This document shows positions 25,165 through 33,353 of a stretch of 64,000 nucleotides of DNA, piece by piece. Made by a program: the position numbers and the translations under genes. Position 1 is the stretch's first letter; each line of letters starts with the position of its first letter. The notes under the pieces were generated by a model, which had not been told where the DNA came from, ran no database searches, and saw nothing but the letters and a program-made list of their open reading frames with translations. This stretch comes from Seohaeicola zhoushanensis (lineage in GTDB: Bacteria; Pseudomonadota; Alphaproteobacteria; Rhodobacterales; Rhodobacteraceae). The stretch lies in the NCBI RefSeq assembly GCF_014656415.1, contig NZ_BNCJ01000004.1:1-64000 (forward strand), read 5' to 3'.

Positions 25165-28100
25165 TCACGGTGCCGGCGCGGCGAGCGTCTGCAACCAGCC
25201 GGCGGCCGGGTGCTCGGGTTTCATCTTGCCGATGTGATAGGCGGCGTAGAGTTCCGAGAACCACTCGCCGGGGGCGCGGAACTGGTAGCCGGTCATCCCC
25301 TGACCGCGCGCGGCGAGCAGGTAGCTGGTCCAGCTGCCCGGATAGCTTTCCTGGTAGACCCGCCCGCCAATCGCGATGCGCTCGGCCTGCGAATTGGAGT
25401 TCCAGGGCTTGGTCGCCTCCAGCGCCAGCTGGATGTGGTTGAAGACCGCGATGCGCCGCTTTTCCCATTCCTCGGGCGTGACCGCGCCGCCGGAGGGCAC
25501 CTCGGGCATGGCGATATTGGCGACCTTGAGCATCGCCTGTTCGACATAGGTCTGGTCGAACTTGTAGTGATCGGCGATGACCTTGGCGACGGGGCCATAG
25601 TCGCGCCCATGCACCTGCCAGCCGCCGTGGTTCGCCGAGGCTCCGTTCTTGTCCATGTAGCCGTGCTTGTCGTCCACCGCGTGGCCGACCTCGTGCAGGG
25701 TGTTCCAGCTGAAGCGGGTCACCGGCTCGTCGTCGACCGGCTTGCAGTTCTCGTCCTGCCCGCCGACCTCGAAGTCGCGGCCGAAACCGTAGTAGCCGCT
25801 CGATTCATCCTGGCCCTCGTCCATGATGACCTCTTTCCGGTCGCCGCTGTATTTCGACCCGCCGGCCTGCTTCTCGCTCCAGATCAGCAGGCTGTCGTTA
25901 TCGGTGGTATCCGCCGGCGGCAGCGCCGACATCAGCTCGAAGAAGCGCTTGATGTTGGGACCGGTCTTCATCCCGTCGATGGCGTCGAGCGTATGGGTCT
26001 TGGTCGCGGCGTTATAGGTGTAGATCTCCAGCTTGCAGCCGAAACGCGCCTCGAAGGCCACGCGCAGGATCGCGCGCTGGGCGTCGGGTTCGAGCTGGCC
26101 GATCATCGCGTCGAGCTCGGCCTCGCCGCCGGGACGGGCGAGGATCTCCTTCACGTCCGCAGGCGTCGGCGGCACGTTGGCGCGCATGTCGGCAAGCATC
26201 TTGGCGCTCATCCCGATCTTGCGCACCTCTTCGAGCAGGGCCAGCGCATCGGCCGGCTTGTGGGCCTCGGCCTGCTTGGCGGCCTCGGCCAGCTTGGCGC
26301 GCATGGTGTCGATCGGGGCCTTGATCGCATAGCGGTGGTCGTGCTTCTCGAGCACCTCGACCTGCGGCTCGACCGTCGGTTCGGCGCGGGTGGTGAGGTA
26401 TCTGGCATAGTCGTCGGCCATCTGGTCCAGGTCGACCAGCTGCACCACCAGCGCGTCGAGCGCGGTCTGCTGCGCCATGTGGTCGCCGCTCGCCTGCGCG
26501 TCGGGCAGCACCTTGTTCACGGCGGTCTCGACCGGGGTCAGCAGCGGGGCGACATAGGCGCCCTGGGCATGGCCCTTGATCGCGGCGACCTGGTCCTGCG
26601 CGCGTTTCACCGACTGTTCCAGCATCCGGTACTGGCTCATCTTCTCGTCGGCGGCGTTGCAGGCGGCGATGGCGGCCTTGAGCGCCGCCTTGGTCGCCCC
26701 GACACCGGCCTTGGCAACGGCCAGCTGCGCGGCGGCGGCGGCCAGTTCGGCATTGGCGCCGACGTGCTCGGGCTTGGATTTCAGGTGGTCGAGCAGTTCC
26801 TCGGTGGCAAGGATCACCGCTGGCGGCAGGATGCCGGTATCGGCGGCCGCGTCGAGCACATCGGTGGCCAGCTCGATTCTCGCGTGCTGGTCGGCGCTCT
26901 CGATTGCGGCCTCGGCGTCGGCCTTGATTTCCTCCATCAGCGTCCTGGCGCCGGTATAGTCGCCATCCGCCGCCGCCTTCTCGCCCTGCGCATACTTGGC
27001 GGTGATGCGCTGGATCATCGGCTGGATCGCCGCCGCCTGCTTGTGCGCCGCCGCCTCGTCCATCTTCTCCTTGGCCGGAACGCGGGCGTCCTCGTAGGGC
27101 TGGTAGCCGTTGGCCTTGGTCAGCAGATTGGGGCAGGCCGCCGCGATCTCGGTCATCTCGATCGTCGCGCGGTGGTAGTTGCCCGCCGCCGTCAGCGCCG
27201 GCGCCGCGTCATAGCGCGCCTCCAGCGCCTTGAGCTCGGTCTCGACCCCGGCATTGCGCACAGCGCGGACCGAGTTCAGCTGCGCCTCGGCGGCGATCCG
27301 CAGCGGCTCGTAGGCGACGGAAGCGTCGAGGAGCTTCTTCGCGGCCATCAGGTCCCAGTTCGGCGGGCGGATGCTCTCCACCGCGGCGGCGAAATTCGGC
27401 GTGCCCATGTCCTTGGTGTAGATCTTCAGCTTTTCCGCCGCCTGGTCGATCAGGTCCTGGCAGACCGCCTGGCCGGTCACCTTGCCGAGGCTCACGTCAT
27501 ACCAGGCCGTCTTGCGCCGGATCGCCTCGGCACCGGCGGCCAGTTCATCGGTTACCGGCTGTTGCAGCGCGGCCCCCTGCTTGGCCTCGGCCGCTGCCTC
27601 CTTCATCTTGCGGGCAGCGATGGCGGCGGGGATATCGGCGAGATACTTGTCGATGCGCGCCACGCGGGCCGGCATGAAGGCGACCACCGGCGCATTCGCG
27701 GCATTGCCCAACGTCGCCTTGATCGCGGTGATCGTCGCCACGTCGTTGCGCACGGCGGGATAGAGCGCGGCATCGGCCTTGGCCGCGTCGATCACCACCT
27801 TGCACTTGGTCAGCTGCGCCTCGGCCCCGGCGATATCCCAGGCAGGATCCGCCGCCAGCGCGTCGGCGGCGGCCAGCAGGGCCGTCGCCTCGTCGATATG
27901 CGGCTGGATGCAGTTGTCGCTGTTGAGCCCCGGCAGGTTCAGGTTGATGTCCATCTTGGCCGCCGAGTGGTGGTTCTTGTAGGGGCCCCAGGCCATGACC
28001 TTGGGCATGGTCTTCTCGAGATGCGCGATGGCGGCGTCGAGCTGTGTGCGCGCCTCGGCGAAATCCGGCGGGGCCTTGGCGGCGGCCGCAGCGGCTGCCC

Positions 28101-30948
28101 CTGCGGGGTTGTCGGCCTTGGCGATCTCGGCGCGGAAGGTGCCGGTGTTGTCGGCGCTGTCCACCGCGGCCTTCATGTCGGTATAGACCTTGTGCGCCTT
28201 GGCGTAATCGGTCGCCATGTCGTCGAGCGCGGCGGTGTCCTTGAGCTTGCCAAGCGCCTCGCAGGCATCAGCGGCGGTCTTGGCATCGCCGGCGCGCTTC
28301 TCGGCCTCGGTGAGGTTCGCGAGGCCGCCGGCATAGTCCCCGGCCAGGGCCTGCTTCGCGGCGGTTGAGATCAGCGTATCGGCCTGGCCGACACCGTTCT
28401 CGGCCCCGGCGCGGCCGCGCTCGGCATCGACCAGCGGGGTCAGCGCAGCCAGCTTGGCCTCGTAGGCGACACAGTCATCGGCACGCTGTTTCTCGGCTAC
28501 CCATTGCGGCTGGCTTCGGGTGTAAAGCCCCGTCGCCGCCGGGAACCGCTTGGCGGCGGCCTCGGTCTCGGCCTGCGCCTTGTCGGCCTTCATCGCCTGC
28601 AGGAAGGCGTCGATCCCGGCCTTGCCGGCATGGCCGTCGAGTTCCGCCAGCTTGGCCTCGAAGGCGGTCTTGGCCGGCATGTAGGCGGCGACCGCGGCAG
28701 CGGCGGCGGCGTAGAAGGGACGCTCCTTCATGTTGATGAGCATCATCAGGTTGGCCGAGGCATTATAGTCGCCGGTCACCGCGACCTTGGCATCGGCATA
28801 GGCCTTGCGGAAGGCGGCAAGACCCGGTTCGAGCAGGGCCTTCTGATCGTTGGGCAGCGCGTTTATCGTGGTGAAGACCGGGTCGATCTGGGTCAGATAC
28901 CAGTCGTAATCGGCCTTCTTCTGCTGCAGCACCAGCATCTCGGTATGCAGTGGCGGGATCTCGTCGAGCTTCTTGACCGCCTCCTTGAACTTGTCGGCGG
29001 CGGCATCGGTGGCGGCCTTGTTCAGCAGGTCCTGACACTTGGCCTGCATCCCGTCGATCTTGGCGACACCCGTCGCGGGGTTGCCCGCCGAACTGGCGAC
29101 CAGGTTCTGGCGCGAGACCAGCACGGCCTTGTAATGGGCGCAGTCGTCGGCCAGCAGCTCGACCGTGTCGCAGGCGGCCAGCAGCGGTTCGGCATCCTTG
29201 ATCGCGCCCTTGAAGTCCTGCGTATCGGCCTTGGCGGTGGCGGCGGCCAGCTTGGCCTTGATGTCGTCAATCTTGGGCTGGATCTCGGCCGAGGTGGCCT
29301 GGGCGTGATGGTCGAGCGTCAGGATGCGCGCATCGACGAGGTCGCGCGCCTTCTTCCAGTCCTTCTTCTCGACGGTCTTGGCATTGATCGTGTTGACCAG
29401 CGCGGTCAACTCCTTCAGCGCCTTGTCGAGCTTGGCGGTCTCGATCACGGCGCCGGCGGCCTGCATCTCGGCCAGGAAGGTGGTTTTCGCGGTGATTTCG
29501 GTGGTCCAGGCCACGGGCTTCGGCTCGGCCGAGCCGGGGATCACCGCCATATAGGCCGTGACCAGCTTGTCGATCGCTTTCAGGTCAGTGTCGATCCGCG
29601 CGATTTTGGCGGCGTCGTCGCCGCTCAGATCGGCGGTCTTGGCCGCCGGGGCGGGGGTGGTGGCAAAGCCTTCGCCTGCAGCAGCCGGCGGTGCATCGGC
29701 AGGGGCGGCGTCGCCGGCCCCTTCGGCCGGGGGCGGCGCGCCTGCGCCATCTCCCGGGCCACCCGCTACGGGCGGTGGGGGCAGGGTGTCGGTCTCGCCA
29801 TCGGCCTGCGGCGCGGCGGCGGTCTCGCCCTGCGCCTCGGCCGGCGCGGCTGCGGTTCCGCCGCCAGCCGGGGCCTTGTTGCCTTCCTTCAGCAAGAGGA
29901 TCAGCGCCGGCGCACCCTTGATCGCCCCGGCAAAGTCGCCCACGCCATCCGCCGTCTTCGCCAGCATCTCGGCCCAGGCCTGGCGGATCTTCTCGGCGGC
30001 GGGCCAGCCAGCCTCGATTGCCGCCTCGACATGGCCGCGCAGGCGGTCCTCGATCTCGACCCACTTCTTGCGCGCGGCTTCCGAGACTTCCGGCGACACC
30101 GCCGGAGCCGAGGCCGCCGCCGCAGCCTTGGCGAGGATGCCGCTCAGATGGCCGCCCAGCTTCTCGGCGGTCTTCAGCGCCAGGTCGAAATCGCCCTTGT
30201 CGGCCACACCCTTGATCTTGGCCCAGGCCTCGGCGACGCGGCCGTCGATCGAACGCGCCTGTTCGACCATCGACTCGATCGCCGCGTGCAGCTCGTTCCA
30301 CTTCGCTTCCAGCGGGTTGGCCTCGGCCGGCTGCTCTTGCTCGGGGCTCGCGGCGGCGGGGACCTCCTCTGCGGACTGTTGCAGCGCCTCTTCGGGCTCC
30401 GGTTCCGGTTCCAGTTCCGGTTCGACAACCGTCTCGACCTCGGGCTCCGGCTCGGGTTCAGGCTCCGGCTCGGGTTCCAGCTCCGGCTCCTCCTCGACGC
30501 CAGTCTCCCGGCTTTCCAGCTCTTCCGGGCTCTCCTCGGTGGTATCCTCGTAGCCCGGCGCCTCGACCCCGTCCTCGGTCTCCTCCGGGTCGCCGTCGTC
30601 TTCCAGCAGGTTGCCGTCCAGGCTCAGGATTCGGACCTTCATGCTGGTCAGCCCGGCCGCCTTGATGAACCCCTTGAGGTTCTTGGCAAAGCCCGAGGGC
30701 GGATCCTCGCTGCAGGTGAAATTCAGCTTGCTGCCGTCGACCTCGAGCACGCCGCAGGCGGTCTTGACCGTCTCGCCGGCCTTCTTCGCCTCGCGCGCCA
30801 GGGTCTCGGCCGCTTTGCTCTTGTGGGTGACCAGCACCGTGGCGTCGGGCTTCTTGCCCAGGCAAAGGCCGAAGTTCACCGCGCGTTTGCGGGCCTCGGC
30901 GATATCTGCGCGCAGAGTCTTGATGGCTTCCTTCGACATGGCGGGCAT
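25165..30948 (-). CDS. Giant helical-repeat protein with C-terminal lethal-factor-like zinc metallopeptidase signature
   Basis: 1927 residues, by far the largest protein here; no signal peptide or membrane helix. Layout: an N-terminal globular domain of unknown family (about 4-118); a Glu-Pro linker (about 152-186); helical repeats (about 215-350); an Ala/Pro/Gly linker (about 356-436); then more than ten helical repeats of about 80-100 residues (about 437-1590), each with a turn like GDYAGGLANL, GDYTGARTLM or GNYHRATIEM. The C-terminal domain (about 1600-1927) has HEVGHAVDD (H1752, E1753, H1756), nearly identical to the HEFGHAVDD zinc motif of anthrax lethal factor. A downstream EWFSELYAAYH (E1895) resembles its third-ligand helix, although the spacing is longer. 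GAGAGG precedes the 30948 start. A secreted or injected effector is possible but unproven. Confidence 0.75.
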   Translation of the reverse strand: MPAMSKEAIKTLRADIAEARKRAVNFGLCLGKKPDATVLVTHKSKAAETLAREAKKAGETVKTACGVLEVDGSKLNFTCSEDPPSGFAKNLKGFIKAAGLTSMKVRILSLDGNLLEDDGDPEETEDGVEAPGYEDTTEESPEELESRETGVEEEPELEPEPEPEPEPEPEVETVVEPELEPEPEPEEALQQSAEEVPAAASPEQEQPAEANPLEAKWNELHAAIESMVEQARSIDGRVAEAWAKIKGVADKGDFDLALKTAEKLGGHLSGILAKAAAAASAPAVSPEVSEAARKKWVEIEDRLRGHVEAAIEAGWPAAEKIRQAWAEMLAKTADGVGDFAGAIKGAPALILLLKEGNKAPAGGGTAAAPAEAQGETAAAPQADGETDTLPPPPVAGGPGDGAGAPPPAEGAGDAAPADAPPAAAGEGFATTPAPAAKTADLSGDDAAKIARIDTDLKAIDKLVTAYMAVIPGSAEPKPVAWTTEITAKTTFLAEMQAAGAVIETAKLDKALKELTALVNTINAKTVEKKDWKKARDLVDARILTLDHHAQATSAEIQPKIDDIKAKLAAATAKADTQDFKGAIKDAEPLLAACDTVELLADDCAHYKAVLVSRQNLVASSAGNPATGVAKIDGMQAKCQDLLNKAATDAAADKFKEAVKKLDEIPPLHTEMLVLQQKKADYDWYLTQIDPVFTTINALPNDQKALLEPGLAAFRKAYADAKVAVTGDYNASANLMMLINMKERPFYAAAAAAVAAYMPAKTAFEAKLAELDGHAGKAGIDAFLQAMKADKAQAETEAAAKRFPAATGLYTRSQPQWVAEKQRADDCVAYEAKLAALTPLVDAERGRAGAENGVGQADTLISTAAKQALAGDYAGGLANLTEAEKRAGDAKTAADACEALGKLKDTAALDDMATDYAKAHKVYTDMKAAVDSADNTGTFRAEIAKADNPAGAAAAAAAKAPPDFAEARTQLDAAIAHLEKTMPKVMAWGPYKNHHSAAKMDINLNLPGLNSDNCIQPHIDEATALLAAADALAADPAWDIAGAEAQLTKCKVVIDAAKADAALYPAVRNDVATITAIKATLGNAANAPVVAFMPARVARIDKYLADIPAAIAARKMKEAAAEAKQGAALQQPVTDELAAGAEAIRRKTAWYDVSLGKVTGQAVCQDLIDQAAEKLKIYTKDMGTPNFAAAVESIRPPNWDLMAAKKLLDASVAYEPLRIAAEAQLNSVRAVRNAGVETELKALEARYDAAPALTAAGNYHRATIEMTEIAAACPNLLTKANGYQPYEDARVPAKEKMDEAAAHKQAAAIQPMIQRITAKYAQGEKAAADGDYTGARTLMEEIKADAEAAIESADQHARIELATDVLDAAADTGILPPAVILATEELLDHLKSKPEHVGANAELAAAAAQLAVAKAGVGATKAALKAAIAACNAADEKMSQYRMLEQSVKRAQDQVAAIKGHAQGAYVAPLLTPVETAVNKVLPDAQASGDHMAQQTALDALVVQLVDLDQMADDYARYLTTRAEPTVEPQVEVLEKHDHRYAIKAPIDTMRAKLAEAAKQAEAHKPADALALLEEVRKIGMSAKMLADMRANVPPTPADVKEILARPGGEAELDAMIGQLEPDAQRAILRVAFEARFGCKLEIYTYNAATKTHTLDAIDGMKTGPNIKRFFELMSALPPADTTDNDSLLIWSEKQAGGSKYSGDRKEVIMDEGQDESSGYYGFGRDFEVGGQDENCKPVDDEPVTRFSWNTLHEVGHAVDDKHGYMDKNGASANHGGWQVHGRDYGPVAKVIADHYKFDQTYVEQAMLKVANIAMPEVPSGGAVTPEEWEKRRIAVFNHIQLALEATKPWNSNSQAERIAIGGRVYQESYPGSWTSYLLAARGQGMTGYQFRAPGEWFSELYAAYHIGKMKPEHPAAGWLQTLAAPAP
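30391..30494 (-). repeat. Glu-Pro coding repeat in the giant protein
   Basis: About 100 bases of imperfect six-base units (GAGCCG/GAACCG on the minus strand) encode alternating Glu-Pro dipeptides, interrupted by VETVVE. This is a flexible acidic linker and a likely site of length variation by slippage. Confidence 0.7.
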
Positions 30949-31140
30949 TGGGGCACCCTCTCAAAATGAAAAATGGAACGGATTAAAATATCGATTGGTC
31001 CCAAGACTGTGCCACGCGACGCCGAGTCTCGCAACCGTGGCGCTCGGCTCGGCGGCTTTCCGGCGATAGCCCCAACGCGGCATTGACCGATGCGGGCCGC
31101 GGCGCGACACTGGCGCAGGAGACCCGCGAAAGGCTTGGAA

Positions 31141-31617
31141 ATGGTCGGCGTCCTGACCTTCAGCATGATCGCCCTTGCCGGTGCGCTTTGGATTGGCGGA
31201 GGCCTGTCGCCCTCCGGTCCGGCCACGGATCTCCTGACCAGCGCAGAGGGGATCGTGGCGATGACCGAGCAAGAGACGACCACCAGCCTTGACGGCACCT
31301 GGTCCGTAACCTGGATCGCCGGGGCCGATCTGCCGGATGGGGCACAAGTGGTGATGCATTTCGCGGGCGGAATGCTGGCGGGCAGCGGTGGCTGCCGGGG
31401 CTACCAGGGCGAGGCAACGGTCGAGGGCGACAGGCTGAATCTTGGCGAGATGACCTTCGACAACGAGGAATGCGCGCCCGAGCTGATGCGGGCCGACACG
31501 GACTTCATGCGCGCGCTCGAAGTCTGCGACCGGTTCGTCATCGGCGCGGACGGCACGCTGACGCTCTATGCGCAGACCCTCGAACGGGTGAAGGCGCGCC
31601 GCGCCGACGCGGGCTAG
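31141..31617 (+). CDS. META-domain (HslJ-like) protein
   Basis: 158 residues from ATG 31141, with an N-terminal hydrophobic segment (about 4-21) that would export or anchor it. The META domain covers about 48-150 (SLDGTWSVTWIAG, GSGGCRGYQG, then CAPELMRADTDFMRAL). META domains occur in heat-shock protein HslJ and in envelope proteins; function here is unknown. An upstream in-frame ATG at 31090 exists but would place a charged stretch before the hydrophobic segment. Divergent from the giant-protein gene. Confidence 0.78.
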   Translation: MVGVLTFSMIALAGALWIGGGLSPSGPATDLLTSAEGIVAMTEQETTTSLDGTWSVTWIAGADLPDGAQVVMHFAGGMLAGSGGCRGYQGEATVEGDRLNLGEMTFDNEECAPELMRADTDFMRALEVCDRFVIGADGTLTLYAQTLERVKARRADAG

Positions 31618-31623
31618 GCGGGT

Positions 31624-33255
31624 TCAGCCGGCCTGCGGGTCGCGCGGCTTGCGCGGGGTGTCGTCGCGCATCGGCACGGTCTGGCGTTCGATCATCCGGT
31701 GCACCCGCACCGGCTCGGGGCCTTCGTGCAGCGCCGTCAGCGCATCGGTCACCTCGGCGTCGGCCTGGGTGCGGCGCTCGTTGTGGCGGATGTATTCCAC
31801 CCATGTCGGCACGTGGTAGGTCTCGGTCCAGTTGTCCGGGTCCTCGAGATCGCGCAGCAGGGCCCATTGCTGCGCCCCGTCGCGGATGCGGATGCGCCGC
31901 CGCTTGCCCATCAGTTCGAGGAACCGCGGCACGTTCTGCTGCGAGATGCGATAGTCGACCAGCACCATGATCGGCCCGCTGCGCTGGGTGATGTCGAGCT
32001 GCAGCGGCGGCTCGCGGAAGCGGTTGAGCGGGGCGAGGTTCATCTCGCTGGAATCCGGCAGGGGGGCGAGGAAGCCGACGAACAGCCCGAAGACCAGCAC
32101 GCCCGCCGCCGCAAGCAGCGCGATCGTCAGCCCGACATTGTCCGAGACGGCACCCCAGAGCCAGCTGCCGCCGGCCATCCCGGCAAAGACCGAGGTCTGG
32201 TAGAGCGCGATCACCCGCCCGACCACCCAGCGCGGGGTCGAAAGCTGCACCGTCACGTTGAAGAGCGACAGGCAGAGCACCCAGCAGAAGCCCGAGAGCA
32301 GCAGCGCCAGCGCACTCGGGATCGCATGCGGGCTGAGGGCTATGGTCGCCGTGCTGATGGCAAAACCGAGAAAACCGAAGCGGGTAATGACCTCGTTGTG
32401 AAATCGCTCGCGCAGCCGTGCATTGGCCAGCGCCGCCAGCACCGCGCCAAAGCCGAAGGCGCCAAGCAGGATGCCATAGACCAGTGCACCGCCTGCCAGC
32501 TGGTCGCGCACCACCAGCGGCAGCAGCGCCTGGCAGGCGATGGCCGAGAGGCCGAAGATGAAGCCGCGCGCGATCACCCGCAGCAGGTTCGGCGACATCG
32601 CCACATAGCGCAGCCCGGCGGCGAAGGCGCCCACGAACATCTCGCGCGGGAGCCGGCGCGGGGCCTGGTCGGGATGCCAGTGGAACAGCGCCGCGATGAT
32701 CGCCACATAGCTCATCGCGTTCACCGCAAAAGCGGCCGCCGCGCCGGCAATGGCGACGATGGCGCCGCCCGCCGCCGGGCCGACGCTGCGCATGAGGTTG
32801 AAGCCCATGCTGTTGACCGAGACCGCCGCCGGCAACTCCTCGCGCGAGACGATGTCGCCGACCGAGGCCTGCCACGACGGGTTGTGCATCGCCGTGCCGC
32901 AGCCGATCAGGAAGGTGAAGGAAAGCAGGAGCCAGGGCGTCAGGAATCCCTCGTAGGCAAGGAAGGCCAGCACGATCGAGACCGCGCACATGAAGCACTG
33001 CGCCCAGAGCATGATCTTGCGGCGGTCGAAGTTGTCGGCAAACACCCCGGCGGTCAGCGAAAAGACCATGATCGGCAGCGTCACCGAGGTCTGCACCAGC
33101 GCCACCATGCTCTGCGAGTCGGTGAGGTTGGTCATCGTCCAGGCCGCGCCGACCGACTGCACCAGGCCGCCGAAGTTCGAGGCAAGCGTGGCGATCCACA
33201 GGCTGCGGAAGGTCCGGTTGCGGAAGACGGCGAGGGTTGGCGTGCTATTGGGCAT
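31624..33255 (-). CDS. MFS transporter (MFS_3/enterobactin-exporter-like) with C-terminal soluble domain
   Basis: Major-facilitator exporter of 543 residues. About 12 membrane helices occupy residues 15-400, with loop motif AGVFADNFDRRKIML (motif A) between helices 2 and 3. A cytosolic tail of about 130 residues follows; its YRISQQ and RDGAQQWALLRDLEDP sections resemble the dimeric alpha-beta-barrel (ABM-like) tail found in some MFS_3 proteins. Substrate unknown. Convergent with the META-domain gene, 6 bases apart, and transcribed in the same direction as the phytochrome genes upstream. Confidence 0.88.
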   Translation of the reverse strand: MPNSTPTLAVFRNRTFRSLWIATLASNFGGLVQSVGAAWTMTNLTDSQSMVALVQTSVTLPIMVFSLTAGVFADNFDRRKIMLWAQCFMCAVSIVLAFLAYEGFLTPWLLLSFTFLIGCGTAMHNPSWQASVGDIVSREELPAAVSVNSMGFNLMRSVGPAAGGAIVAIAGAAAAFAVNAMSYVAIIAALFHWHPDQAPRRLPREMFVGAFAAGLRYVAMSPNLLRVIARGFIFGLSAIACQALLPLVVRDQLAGGALVYGILLGAFGFGAVLAALANARLRERFHNEVITRFGFLGFAISTATIALSPHAIPSALALLLSGFCWVLCLSLFNVTVQLSTPRWVVGRVIALYQTSVFAGMAGGSWLWGAVSDNVGLTIALLAAAGVLVFGLFVGFLAPLPDSSEMNLAPLNRFREPPLQLDITQRSGPIMVLVDYRISQQNVPRFLELMGKRRRIRIRDGAQQWALLRDLEDPDNWTETYHVPTWVEYIRHNERRTQADAEVTDALTALHEGPEPVRVHRMIERQTVPMRDDTPRKPRDPQAG

Positions 33256-33353
33256 CTGGCGGCGTGCTTTGGCGCTGCTTGAAATTCTATTGCCCCATAC
33301 CGACCAGAAGCCGGGGGCAAGCGCAAGGACTTCGCGTCAACCCGCGCCTTGGC

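Noticed and set aside
25210-28368. 1052-codon plus-strand frame opposite the giant protein
   Set aside because: Antisense shadow: composition is atypical (Gly/His/Arg/Leu-rich) and no ribosome site or domain is visible, while the minus frame has clear repeats and a catalytic motif.
30391-30494. CRISPR-like or satellite repeat
   Set aside because: The six-base units stay in frame and encode a Glu-Pro linker; there are no spacers.
23821-30948. Prophage or integrative element carrying the toxin-antitoxin pair and giant gene
   Set aside because: No integrase, transposase, tRNA boundary or direct-repeat attachment site was seen, and GC content is like the flanks.
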